Assembly: GCF_040256745.1 (NCBI RefSeq)
Contig: NZ_CP138335.1
Coordinates: 186,001-250,000, forward strand
Reading direction: 5' to 3'
DNA from: Scrofimicrobium sp. R131
Lineage (GTDB): Bacteria > Actinomycetota > Actinomycetes > Actinomycetales > Actinomycetaceae
Length of the DNA stretch: 64,000 bases
Positions 52,572 to 62,400 of this stretch are shown in pieces. Both the position numbers and the translations under genes were made by a program. Each line of letters starts with the position of its first letter. Within the stretch, counting starts at the first letter, position 1. The notes below the pieces were generated by a model. The model saw only the letters and a list, made by a program, of their open reading frames with translations. It had not been told where the DNA came from and searched no databases.

Positions 52572-52968
52572 CAGCCCGAAAGCCTGGACGGAAGAGGAGT
52601 GGCGCCAGCGCCTGAGCCCGATGCAGTACCACGTGCTGCGGGAGGCCGGAACCGAGCGTCCCGGGTCCGGTGAATTGCTGGCCGAGGAGCGCGGCGGCAC
52701 CTACACCTGCGGTGGTTGCGGGGCGGAACTGTTCTCCGCGGACACGAAGTTTGACGCGGGTTGCGGCTGGCCCAGCTTCTTCGAAGCCCGCCCGGGCGCG
52801 GTCGAGTACTTCTCTGATTTCAAGCTCGGTTACGAACGCAAAGAGGTCCGCTGCGCCAACTGCGGCTCCCACCTCGGACACATTTTCCCCGACGCTCCGC
52901 AGACCCCCACCGGCATGCGCTACTGCATGAACTCGGCAGCTCTCGGCTTCGTGCCGAGTGAAAGCTAG
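52564..52968 (+). CDS. msrB: Peptide-methionine (R)-S-oxide reductase
   Basis: A 134-residue MsrB that repairs oxidised methionine. The catalytic Cys is in RYCMNSAAL (about residue 121). Two zinc-binding pairs are CGGC (from about residue 50) and CANC (about 97). The core AGCGWPSFFEA is invariant in the family. Start overlaps the MscS gene's end; the next gene starts inside its last codons. Confidence 0.95.
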   Translation: MTDSPKAWTEEEWRQRLSPMQYHVLREAGTERPGSGELLAEERGGTYTCGGCGAELFSADTKFDAGCGWPSFFEARPGAVEYFSDFKLGYERKEVRCANCGSHLGHIFPDAPQTPTGMRYCMNSAALGFVPSES

Positions 52969-53812
52969 GCAACTGGCGGGCTCCGTGCCCGCCCCGCTAA
53001 TTTTCGTCGGCTCGGGTTTCTTCCAGTACTCCGGCGCCGCGCTCGCGGTCACCCTGTTTTCGGTGCTGGGCCCGGGCCCCACCACCTGGTGGCGCCTCCT
53101 GGTCGGGGCCCTGACCCTAATGGTCCTCTGGCGGCCCTGGCGCCAAAAATGGACCCGGCAGGATCTGCTGGGCTCCGCGCTGTTCGGCATCACCCTGGGT
53201 CTGATGAACCTGCTGTTTTACGAGGCGATTGCCCGAATCCCGCTTGGGGCCGCCGTCTCGGTGGAGTTCCTGGGCCCGGTGGCAATTGCCGTTTTCCGGG
53301 GACGAGGCGTCCCCCCGCGCCTGGCGGCGCTGCTAGCCCTGGTTGGCATCGCCCTGATTGGGGGCTGGGGGTTGGACCTGTCCGCCCCGGGGGTCCTGAC
53401 CGGCGTCCTGTTTGCCCTGGGGGCCGCCCTGATGTGGGCGGGCTACATCCTGCTGGGTCAGGCAATCGCTCAGCGCCGCTCGGGGGTCAACTCCCTGGCC
53501 GTGGGGTGCCTGACCGCGGCCGTGGTCTTCACCCCGTTCCTGGCCCCGGCGGCGCTGGCGGTGGAGTTCACCGGGCCCGTGATCTTGGCCATTCTCGGGG
53601 TGGGGATCTTCTCCACCGCGATTCCCTACTCGTTGGAGGCGATCGCCTTCCGCCGCCTCACCCCCGCGGTGTTTGCGCTCCTAACCGCCCTGTTGCCGGC
53701 CACCTCTACCCTGATTGGGGCGCTGGCCCTTCGCCAGATTCCCACCCCGGGCGAGCTGGTGGGCCTCCTCTTTGTTTCGGTGGCAGTCTGGCTGGCCAGC
53801 CGGGTCACCTAG
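52958..53812 (+). CDS. EamA/RhtA family transporter
   Basis: A 284-residue membrane protein with ten helices, two EamA repeats. The motifs GAALAVTLF, FYEAIARIPLGAAVSVEFLGP and IPYSLEAIAFRRLTPAVFAL match the RhtA/YdcZ group of amino-acid (threonine/homoserine) exporters. Start GTG 52958 overlaps msrB by 11 bases. A link to the downstream homoserine dehydrogenase is suggestive but not proven. Confidence 0.88.
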   Translation: MKARQLAGSVPAPLIFVGSGFFQYSGAALAVTLFSVLGPGPTTWWRLLVGALTLMVLWRPWRQKWTRQDLLGSALFGITLGLMNLLFYEAIARIPLGAAVSVEFLGPVAIAVFRGRGVPPRLAALLALVGIALIGGWGLDLSAPGVLTGVLFALGAALMWAGYILLGQAIAQRRSGVNSLAVGCLTAAVVFTPFLAPAALAVEFTGPVILAILGVGIFSTAIPYSLEAIAFRRLTPAVFALLTALLPATSTLIGALALRQIPTPGELVGLLFVSVAVWLASRVT

Positions 53813-53922
53813 CGGGTCGACCCGGCCCGAAAGGGTGGGAGTAGACTGGCCCGAGTCAACCGTCAGATCATCCCCGTCTGGCTTCGCGCAATAGGGCCGG
53901 GCTCGTCCCGGCGGAGGTTTCC

Positions 53923-54486
53923 TTGTCGATCGAAGAACTGCACTACACGGCTATTGACTTCGAAACAGCCAACGGCAACGCGGGCTCGGCCTGCGCGGTC
54001 GCCCTGATTCGGGTCGAGTCGGGCCGGGTGGTGGACCGGTTCTCCTCCCTGCTGCGCCCGGTCGATGGGGGCGGGTTCAGCTCGTTCAACACTCGGATCC
54101 ACGGCCTGCGAGCCCGCGATGTGGCCGACGCCCCCACCTGGCAGGAGCTTTGGCCCACCGTCCGCACCTTTGTGGGCCGGGACGCGCTGGTGGCGCACAA
54201 CGCCCCCTTTGATCGGGGGGTTTGGCGCGCGGCGGGGCGCCTGGCCGGGATTGGCGAGGCGGAGCCGGACTTCTACTGCACGGTGCGCCTGGCTCGGCGT
54301 CACCTTTCACTGCCCTCCAACCGGCTCCCGCTGGTGGTGGAGGCCCTGGGTTTGCCGAACTTCCGCCACCACGACGCGGAGGCAGACGCGCTGGCCTGCG
54401 CCCAAATTGGGATTGAGATTTCCCGCCGGGCCGGACTGTCCCGGGTGGAGGACTTCGGGGCCCCGGTGGGGGCGGGCCGACGCTGA
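53923..54486 (+). CDS. DnaQ-like 3'-5' exonuclease
   Basis: A 187-residue exonuclease domain. ExoI motif DFETAN (catalytic D and E at about 13 and 15), ExoII (LVAHNAPFDRGVW) and ExoIII (HHDAEADALACAQI) are all present, as in DNA polymerase III epsilon and related proofreading enzymes. TTG start with GGAGG eight bases before it. No extra domain is attached. Probably a DNA-processing exonuclease. Confidence 0.9.
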   Translation: MSIEELHYTAIDFETANGNAGSACAVALIRVESGRVVDRFSSLLRPVDGGGFSSFNTRIHGLRARDVADAPTWQELWPTVRTFVGRDALVAHNAPFDRGVWRAAGRLAGIGEAEPDFYCTVRLARRHLSLPSNRLPLVVEALGLPNFRHHDAEADALACAQIGIEISRRAGLSRVEDFGAPVGAGRR

Positions 54487-54568
54487 AAAGTGGACGGCCT
54501 TCCCAGAGCCGGCCCCACCTCGTTTACACTGACTGCAGATTTGTCCCGCCCGTTGCTGAGGAGTGCTC

Positions 54569-55873
54569 GTGGCCGCTAATTCCCCTTCCTTGAGAGTTGC
54601 GATTCTTGGTGCCGGCACCGTTGGCTCGCAGGTGATTCGCCTGCTGAGCGAGCAGGCCGACGACTACGCCGGGCGTATCGGCGGGCACCTGGAGATTTCC
54701 GCGGTGGTGGTTCGCGACGTGACCGCGCCGCGCGACACCGAGATCGACCCGGCCCTGCTCACCACCGACGCGGAGGCGGCCATTGCCGGCGCGGACCTGG
54801 TGATTGAGCTGATCGGCGGGATCGAGCCGGCGCGGACTTTCGTGCTGTCCGCCCTGAACCAGGGCAAGACCGTGGTCACCGGCAACAAGGCGTTGCTGGC
54901 CGCTCACGGCCCGGAACTGTACGAGGCGGCCGCCGAGTCGAACGCCGACCTGTACTACGAGGCGGCCGTGGCCGGGGCGATCCCGGTCGTGTACGGCCTG
55001 CGCGAGTCGCTGGCGGGTGACAAGATCAGCCAGGTGCTCGGGATTGTCAACGGGACCACCAACTTCATTCTGGATTCGATGGCTTCCTCGGGAGCCAGCT
55101 ACGAGGAGGCCCTGGCGGAGGCCCAGCGGCTGGGCTTTGCCGAGGCGGACCCGACCGCCGACGTGGAGGGGCTGGATGCCGCGGCCAAATGCGCCATTTT
55201 GGCTTCGCTGGCCTTCCACACCCGCGTCAGCATTGACGACGTTGCGGTGGAGGGGATCACCGGGATCACCGCTGACGACATCGCGCAGGCGCAGAGCTCG
55301 GGCCAAACGATTAAGCTGCTGGCCATTGCCGAGCGGAAGACCGGCCCGGACGGGAAAGAGGGGGTGTCGGTTCGGGTCCACCCCGCGTTGGTCCCCGTTT
55401 CTCACCCGCTGTCCACCGTCTCCGGCGCGTTCAACGCGGTGGTGGTGGAGGGCGAGGCGGCCGGTCGGCTGATGTTCTACGGCCAGGGCGCCGGCGGGGC
55501 CCCGACCGCGTCGGCCGTGCTGTCCGACCTGGTGGCAGCCGCCTCCCACCGGTTGCACGGGGGTCACGCCCCCCGCGAACTGGTTTACGCGGATCTGCCC
55601 ATCCTTCCCGCCGAAGCGGCGGAAACCGAGTATCAGATCCGCCTGCAGGTGGAGGACAGCATCGGTGTTCTGGCCGAGGTCGCTCGACTGTTTGCCGATC
55701 GAGGCGTCTCCATCCGTTCGGTGGATCAGGTGGGGGGACACGACGGGGCCAGCTCGCTGGTGATCGCCACCCATCGGGCGCCCGAAAGCGCCCAGCAGGC
55801 AGTAGTCAAAGCACTGGCGGAAAGCTCTGCCGTGCGAGGGGTAAGTTCAATTTTGCGTCGTGAAGGCGCCTAG
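54569..55873 (+). CDS. hom: Homoserine dehydrogenase
   Basis: A 434-residue enzyme of the aspartate pathway that reduces aspartate semialdehyde to homoserine with NADPH. The N-terminal Rossmann motif GAGTVGSQV, the substrate block VTGNKALLA, and the catalytic-site segment GIVNGTTNFILDSM with FAEADPTADVEGLDAAAKCAI are canonical. An ACT domain (IGVLAEVARLFADRGVSI) lies at the C-terminus, providing feedback control. The GTG at 54569 has GAGGAG just upstream. Confidence 0.96.
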   Translation: MAANSPSLRVAILGAGTVGSQVIRLLSEQADDYAGRIGGHLEISAVVVRDVTAPRDTEIDPALLTTDAEAAIAGADLVIELIGGIEPARTFVLSALNQGKTVVTGNKALLAAHGPELYEAAAESNADLYYEAAVAGAIPVVYGLRESLAGDKISQVLGIVNGTTNFILDSMASSGASYEEALAEAQRLGFAEADPTADVEGLDAAAKCAILASLAFHTRVSIDDVAVEGITGITADDIAQAQSSGQTIKLLAIAERKTGPDGKEGVSVRVHPALVPVSHPLSTVSGAFNAVVVEGEAAGRLMFYGQGAGGAPTASAVLSDLVAAASHRLHGGHAPRELVYADLPILPAEAAETEYQIRLQVEDSIGVLAEVARLFADRGVSIRSVDQVGGHDGASSLVIATHRAPESAQQAVVKALAESSAVRGVSSILRREGA

Positions 55874-55884
55874 AAAGAAGGACC

Positions 55885-57129
55885 TTGAGTAATCCACCAT
55901 CCGGCGCGGGAGTCAACCCCGGAGACGAGCTCTCCCGGCGCCAACGCCTAACCTATGTTGTTGTCCTAGGGATGCTAACCGCCCTAGGACCTTTTACCGT
56001 GGACATGTACCTGCCCGCGTTTCCCGCGATCCAACACCAGTTTGGGGTGGACCCGGCCGCGGTCCAGCTGACCCTGACGGGGACCATGGTTGGGTTTGCC
56101 GCCGGCCAGCTGATCGTTGGGCCCCTCAGCGACAAGGTGGGACGGAAAGTCCCGCTGATCGTGGCGGCCCTGGTCCACATTGCCGCCTCGATCGGGGTGG
56201 CGATGGCGCCGGATATCATCTGGCTCGGGGTGCTCCGCGTGATCCAGGGGTTTGGGGCTGCCTCCTCCGGCGTCGTCTCGATGGCGATGGTCCGGGACCT
56301 GTTTGGGGGCCGCCGCCTCGTGAAAATGCTCAGCCGTTTGGCACTGGTCAACGGGTTGGCGCCGGTGATCGCCCCGGTGTTGGGCTCACAGCTGCTGGCG
56401 ATCATGAGTTGGCGGGGGATCTTCTGGGTCCTGGCCGGCTACGGGATCCTGGTCTCGATTGCCCTGGTCGTGCTGATTGCGGAAACCCACCCGCCGGCAC
56501 GCCGGCTGGCGCTGCAAAAGCCGCTGCGGGAACGGTACCGGGCGGTGCTGTCGGACCGAATTTACGTTGGGTCGCTGGTGGTGACGGCGATGAACTTCAC
56601 CGCTCTGTTTGCCTACCTGTCCAGCTCCCCGTTCCTGTTCCAGCAGGTGTACGGGATGAACCCGCAGCAGTACGGGATCCTGTTCGCGATCAACTCCGTC
56701 GGGGTGATCGTCGGGGTGCAGACCAGTGCCCACATGATGCACCTGGGTCGGTGGTCGCCGCAGTGGATCATTGCCACCGCACTGGCCGGGCAGATTGTCC
56801 TCGGCGCGGTTATTTTCGGCCTTTCCCTGGCCGGGGCGGGCCTTTGGGGGACGATCATTCCGCTGTGGTTCTTCATCTTCTGCTGCGCCCTGAACTTCCC
56901 CGCCATTCAGTTCCTGGCTCTGGCCAATCACGGCGAGGAGGCGGGAACTGCCGCCAGCCTGCTCGGCGCGGTCAACTTTGGCGTGGCCGGGATCCTCTCG
57001 CCCATCATCGGGGTGCTGGGGGTCGGCTCGGCCGAGCCGATGGCTGGAATGATGGTGGTGGCCGCCCTGCTGGGCACGGCCGCGCTCTGGTTGATTATCC
57101 GACCCCGGACCGTCCCCGACCTGGATTAG
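55885..57129 (+). CDS. Bcr/CflA family multidrug efflux transporter
   Basis: A 414-residue MFS exporter, twelve helices. Helix 1 contains GPFTVDMYLPAFPAI, the Bcr/CflA signature, followed by the loop SDKVGRKVPL. TTG start at 55885 has AAGAAGGA just upstream. It is convergent with the oxidoreductase at 57126, overlapping by four bases. Substrates are probably small toxic compounds; not predictable. Confidence 0.9.
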   Translation: MSNPPSGAGVNPGDELSRRQRLTYVVVLGMLTALGPFTVDMYLPAFPAIQHQFGVDPAAVQLTLTGTMVGFAAGQLIVGPLSDKVGRKVPLIVAALVHIAASIGVAMAPDIIWLGVLRVIQGFGAASSGVVSMAMVRDLFGGRRLVKMLSRLALVNGLAPVIAPVLGSQLLAIMSWRGIFWVLAGYGILVSIALVVLIAETHPPARRLALQKPLRERYRAVLSDRIYVGSLVVTAMNFTALFAYLSSSPFLFQQVYGMNPQQYGILFAINSVGVIVGVQTSAHMMHLGRWSPQWIIATALAGQIVLGAVIFGLSLAGAGLWGTIIPLWFFIFCCALNFPAIQFLALANHGEEAGTAASLLGAVNFGVAGILSPIIGVLGVGSAEPMAGMMVVAALLGTAALWLIIRPRTVPDLD

Positions 57130-58160
57130 GGCCGCTCGGGCACGCCCGAGGTCACCGACCGGTAGGCCGCTTCGATCGCCGCCAGGGTGCGGCGGGCCTC
57201 CGCCAGTCCGTAGTCGGCGTCCTGGCCGGCCAGGGCAGTGGTGACCACGTGGTCCAGGTAGGCCCGTAACGCTTCCTCGCCGCCGTCGAATGATTCGGCC
57301 CGCAGTCCCTCCGGACCGTAGTGTTCGAGGGCGGGCCGGTCGTCGTCGGCCACCGCCTGGCCGTGCGAACCCAACACCCGCATCGAGGTGGCGGTGGGCC
57401 CCAACCCGGGGGCAAAGGGGACGCGCCCCAGCGTGATGGTGGCGTTCACCCCGTGGGTCAGTTGGACCGAAACCACTGCGGCGTCCTCCACCCCTCCTCG
57501 GCGGTGCGAATCCAGGAACAGGGAACCGGTCAGGGCGAAGATTTCCTCCACCTCCAGTCCGGTGGCGTAGTGCATGGCATCCAGGCAGTAGCCGAGGAAG
57601 TTCATCATTTCTCCGCCCCCGGACAGGGACCGGTCCACCACCAGTTCGGGCCGCTCCACCGAGGTGGAGAAGTGCGCCCCGTCGGCCAGGAACTCCAGGT
57701 CGAAGTGGACGGGCAGGCCCAGGTAGCCGGCGTCGATCCACCGGCACAGCCGGCGCAGTGCCGGCGCGTGCGTCCGGTTGATTACCGAGCACCGAGCCCC
57801 CACCCGGGCCTGGGTGGCCAGCAGTTGATCTACCTGCGCGACGGAGGTGGCGACCGGCTTGTCCACCAGCAGCGATAGGCCGCGCTCAAGCAACTGCTGA
57901 GCCAGGTGCGCGTGGCGGGTGGGTTCGGAACAGATCAGGACCAGGTCCACCCGGCTCGGGTCGAGCCATTCACCCAGGTCCTCGTGCCAGGGAATCCGGG
58001 CCTGCTCGGCCACCCGGCGCGAGTCGGTGCGCATCCACTCGGGTACCCCCGGTTCTTCCCCCAGGCCGACCAGTTCGACCCGGGAGTCTTGCCCCAGGAT
58101 CTCCAGGTAGGGGCCGGCGTGGCGAACCCCGCTGGCGCAGGCAACTCGCAGGCGGTTCAT
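57126..58160 (-). CDS. Gfo/Idh/MocA family oxidoreductase (second in operon)
   Basis: A 344-residue NAD(P)-dependent oxidoreductase. N-terminal Rossmann domain, then the DKPVATSV motif (EKP class, the lysine binds the cofactor and substrate). The C-terminal domain begins near RTHAPALRRL, with GGEMMNFLGYCLDAMHYATG; H in DAMHYA corresponds to a catalytic histidine position. It overlaps the upstream oxidoreductase by four bases, so both are one operon divergent from the sialidase. Sugar or sialic acid derivative as substrate is inferred from context. Confidence 0.88.
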   Translation of the reverse strand: MNRLRVACASGVRHAGPYLEILGQDSRVELVGLGEEPGVPEWMRTDSRRVAEQARIPWHEDLGEWLDPSRVDLVLICSEPTRHAHLAQQLLERGLSLLVDKPVATSVAQVDQLLATQARVGARCSVINRTHAPALRRLCRWIDAGYLGLPVHFDLEFLADGAHFSTSVERPELVVDRSLSGGGEMMNFLGYCLDAMHYATGLEVEEIFALTGSLFLDSHRRGGVEDAAVVSVQLTHGVNATITLGRVPFAPGLGPTATSMRVLGSHGQAVADDDRPALEHYGPEGLRAESFDGGEEALRAYLDHVVTTALAGQDADYGLAEARRTLAAIEAAYRSVTSGVPERP

Positions 58161-59152
58161 GCAGAAACTCCGTTCGGTTCAAGGCGGACCGGGGCCCCGG
58201 TGACCAGGGATTGCTGGGCGGCCAGAGCGCCGCGGAGGGCCGCCCGCACCTGCTGCGGCTGAACCAGGAGTGACTCGGCCCCGGTCACCACTGCGATCCA
58301 GTGCGCCAGTTGACGATCCAGCGCGCCCAGGATTGAAGCCGGGGGCACTTTGACCCCCGGGGCGCTCAGACCGGGATCGTCTTCCGTCGAGTGTTTCAGG
58401 GTGCCGCGCTCACCGACCAGCACCACCCGGCGCAGGGCGTCGCCGCGCTCGCGCAGGGCGTAGCAGAGCTCCAGGGTGGCCAGGGCGCCGTTGTCGAAGC
58501 GGACCACCGAGGTGAAGCTGTCGGGCTGGGGCATCCGAGCCGCGAACGTGTTGAATCCGCGGGTGAGCACCTCCACCGGCTCGGCTCCCAACAGCCAGAC
58601 CGCCAGGTCCATGATGTGGGTGCCGTTGTGGACCGGGTGGCCACCGGACTGGGCGGGATCCAGCTGCCAGCTGCGCCACCCGCCCGGCCAGACGTGCCCG
58701 GTGTACCAGCTCACGTGCAGCAGGCGCGGGGCGCCCAGCTCCCGGCTCCGGGCCTGAAGCTGGGCGATGATTGGCTGAAACCGGACGGTCTGTCCGACCA
58801 TCAGGCTGACCCCGGCCCGCTCTGCCGCCGCGGTCATGGCATCGAAGTTCGCCACCGAGAGCGCGGCCGGCTTGTCCACGTGCACGTGTTTGCCGGCGCG
58901 CAGGGCCGCCAGCGTCGCGGAGGCGTGCTGGGCGGTGCGGTTGCAGATGTCCACCGCCACCAGTTCCGGGTCGGCCAGGACCCGGTCCAGGTTGGTGCTC
59001 GGTTGGGCGTGGGGGATAGTGGCTGCGAACGAGGCAGTGTGGGCCGGGTCGGAGCCGACCACGTACCTGATGGTCACCTCGGGCAACTGCTGGAGGGCCT
59101 GGGCGTGTTCGCGGGCAAACGCGCCGGTTCCAACCAGGGCAATGTTCAACAT
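58157..59152 (-). CDS. Gfo/Idh/MocA family oxidoreductase (first in operon)
   Basis: A 331-residue oxidoreductase. Dinucleotide motif VGTGAFAREHAQAL at the N-terminus, HVDKPAALS as the EKP-type loop, and GGHPVHNGTHIMDLAVWLLG with the catalytic histidine region. It is first in an operon divergently transcribed from the sialidase with a shared 265-base promoter region. A role in modifying a sialic acid product (for example 2,7-anhydro-Neu5Ac conversion as in NanOx) is possible but not shown. Confidence 0.87.
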   Translation of the reverse strand: MLNIALVGTGAFAREHAQALQQLPEVTIRYVVGSDPAHTASFAATIPHAQPSTNLDRVLADPELVAVDICNRTAQHASATLAALRAGKHVHVDKPAALSVANFDAMTAAAERAGVSLMVGQTVRFQPIIAQLQARSRELGAPRLLHVSWYTGHVWPGGWRSWQLDPAQSGGHPVHNGTHIMDLAVWLLGAEPVEVLTRGFNTFAARMPQPDSFTSVVRFDNGALATLELCYALRERGDALRRVVLVGERGTLKHSTEDDPGLSAPGVKVPPASILGALDRQLAHWIAVVTGAESLLVQPQQVRAALRGALAAQQSLVTGAPVRLEPNGVSA

Positions 59153-59222
59153 CAGGGTCCTCTCCGCGGGTGGTCGACCGGCGTCGGTCTCCTCCCGAAA
59201 GCAAGTTCTTCTCCAGATAATA

Positions 59223-59242
59223 GATCAGATATCAGACAAATG
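59223..59242. promoter_or_regulatory. Candidate FadR-type operator 1
   Basis: On the minus strand, the core TTGTCTGATATC (59228-59239) matches two other sites in the locus. It lies about 70 bases upstream of the oxidoreductase operon start. Confidence 0.6.
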
Positions 59243-59357
59243 TTGGCACTTGGGGTTGGGTGAGCTCGGTCAGTGGGTGGTCAGCAGGGGAGTTGGAGGC
59301 TGGTCGAGCCTGCGTCCAGAGAGTGGTCAAAGTTGGCAACTTTCCAGTTTCGGGTGA

Positions 59358-59376
59358 CTTGTCTGATGTCTTATGA
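59358..59376. promoter_or_regulatory. Candidate FadR-type operator 2
   Basis: Core TTGTCTGATGTC at 59359-59370, followed by TTATGA. It lies about 45 bases upstream of the sialidase start and shares its core with sites at 59228 and 63671. Confidence 0.6.
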
Positions 59377-59417
59377 TTTAATAGGGTCTGTTCATAGTCG
59401 AACGAATAGGAGAACTG

Positions 59418-62400
59418 ATGACAGTCTGGACCCGCCGCCTCGCCGGGGTTGCGGCCACCGCCATCTTGAGCATCGTTGGCCTGGCCCCCCTGTCCCACGC
59501 CGAGCCGGCCCCGGCTCCGGCCAATGTGGATCCCACTCTGCCCGCCAGCTACGAAGAAACCCGTCTGGCCACCAACGGTGTCGACGGCTTTACCTGCTAT
59601 CGAATTCCCGCCCTCACCACCGCCAACGACGGTACCGTCCTGGCCTCCTGGGATGGGCGGCCCGGTTCTTGCGGCGACGCGCCCAACCCTAACTCGATCG
59701 TCCTGCGCACCTCGGATGACAACGGGCTGACCTGGTCTGAGCCCAGGGTGATTGCGCAGGGTGTCGGCGGCGACGACCAGGTCGGCTACTCTGACCCCTC
59801 GTTCGTGGTCGACCGCGAGACGGGCGACATTTTCAACTTCTTTGTCCAGTCCTACGACTGGGGCTGGCACCAGGGCGGCAACAATCCGCCCTCCACCGAG
59901 CGTCAGGTGATGCACGCCGTCTACATCAAGTCTTCCGACCACGGCCAAACCTGGTCGGAGCCGGTACGCGTCACCGAGGCGCTGGATCCGAACGGGGACG
60001 GCACTGTCGTCAACGGTCGGTTTGCCGCCTCCGGTGAGGGGATCCAGCTTCGCACTGGCGCCCACGCCGGGCGCCTGATCCAGCAGTACACCGTTCGCGA
60101 CATCTCCAAGGGTGGCGGCATGTACGCCGTTTCGCTCTACTCTGACGATCACGGGGAAACCTGGCAGGCCGGGGAGCCGGTAGGGCCGAACATGGATGAG
60201 AACAAGGTGGTGGAGCTCTCGGACGGTCGGGTGATGCTGAACTCGCGCTCCTCCGGTAGTTCCGGCGGCCGCTGGATTGCCTACTCCGACGACGGGGCTG
60301 AGACCTGGACCGGACTCACCTTCGACACGCAGCTGACCGACCCGCGCAACAACGCCTCGATCATCCGGGCCTTCCCCCTGGCCGAGCCGGGCACTCCCGA
60401 GTCGAAGATCCTGCTGTTCTCCAACGCCAACTCCGCGAGCAGCCGTGCCAACGGGACCATCCGAATTTCTTACGATGACGGTCAGACCTGGCCCGATTCC
60501 AAGGTGTTCCAAGCGGGCGGAATGTCGTATTCAACCCTGACCACCCTGGCCGACGGCACCATCGGGTTGCTCTACGAGCCGGGCGGATCAAACATCCAGT
60601 TCGCCAAGTTCACCTGGAACTGGCTCGAACCGGGTGGAGTCACCGCCGAGGTGGCCGAGCCCGGTGTGGTTCGAGGCGCGAACACGGTGAGCGTGACCCT
60701 GAGCAACCCCGGCCTGGCCGGGGATCTGGAAGCGGGCACGCTCACGGTTGAGTATCCCGAGGCGACCGGCAGCGTGGCGGTCCCGGCGCTGGCCGGTCAG
60801 GGTCAGGTGACAGTCGAACTGCCCCTGGAGATCGGCCAGTTTGTCGATCCTGGCCCGCTCACGCTGGCGGCTAGCTACCGGACGGGAGAGCGAACCTTCA
60901 CCCTGCAGCTGCCGCTGGAAGTCACCTTGGCCGAGGGACAGTATGCCTCGGAAGTGGCTCCGCGCGACCAGTTCTCGGTGATTGAGTCCGCCCCGGCCCA
61001 GGCCGGCGAAGGACCCGAGCGGATGCTCGACGGAGCCAACTTCACCCTGTACCACACACTGTACGCGGGGATTGAGTTGCCGGACGGCTTCGTCGTCGAC
61101 CTGGGTTCCGAGCTGCAACTGGCCTACCTCGACCTGACCCCTCGCTCCGACGGGGCCAACGGCAAGATTGGCCAGTACCGGATTGAGGCGGGGTCAGATC
61201 TGGCCGACCTCCAGCCGGTGGCCGAGGGAACCTGGCCGGCCTCCGCCTCGTCCCAGCGCGCCTACCTGGATGGGGTCAATGCCCGCTACGTCAAGGTGGT
61301 GGCGCTGAGCTCCTACGGCGACACGCCCAACAGCTGGCTGTCGGTGGCCGAGTTCAACGTCCGAACCGTGGGTGAGGAGCCCGAGCAGCAACCGCTCCAG
61401 GTCGAGATGACCCTGGCTGGGACCCCGGCTGCATCCTACGCGGTGGGGGATCTGATCCCCGTCAACCTGCGCTTCACCAACCTGACCGACCAGCCGCTCT
61501 CGGCCCAGTCCACCACCTCCGGGTGGGAGGGGTTGGCCGGCTGCGCGGTGGAAGATCTGGCGGCGGGCACCAGCGTGGACTGCGAGGGTCAGGCCAGCTA
61601 CCGTGTGACGCAGGCGGACCTGGAACGTGCCTACGTGGACCTGAGCCAAGTCTGGTCGGTTGAGCAGTCCGAGGTGCAGGTCAGTGGCCCGCGGGTGAAC
61701 CTGGGGATCATCATCACCAACCTGGGCGTAATTGACGTTCCCGAAGTCATTGAGGCGGGCACCGTGCTCACCTACCGGTTCGAATACCAAAACCTGACCG
61801 AGCGGACGGTTGCGGTGGTGCCGTTGGAAGGCGATTTTGGCGGTTTCCACATCACCGGGACTCCGAACTGTCGCTACGGCGCACTGGCCCCAACGGGCAG
61901 CACGCCCAAGTTCTGCAACACAGCGGTGTACACCGTAACCCAGCAGGATCTGGACGCCGGACAGATCGCCCCGGCGGCTCGGTTCGCGGTGGGGCCGAAC
62001 ACCAATGGGACCGACCCCTACTTTGAGGTGGACGTGCCCGCCCCGGTGTTGCGCTTGGGTGAGGACCTGCCGGTGCTGACCGAAGTGGACCCGGTCGATC
62101 CGATCTCGGTTCCGTTCGGCACGGATCTGGATGGGGTGTTGGCTCTCCTGCCAACCCACGGGCAGGCACAGGACTCGGCCGGCGGCACTCACGAGGTTGA
62201 GTTTGCCTGGGAAGTGGTTGACTACGACGGCTCCTCGGCCCAGACCTACCCGGCTCGCGCCACCTTCGCGCTTCCAGACGGGGTGGAGGCCGGCGGGATT
62301 GACCCGGTGGTCGAAACCAGCGTGACGGTGGAACCGGCTGAAGTCACCGAGCCGAAGCTGGCCTCAGTCACCCCGGTCGACTCGATCACGGTCGAGGAGG

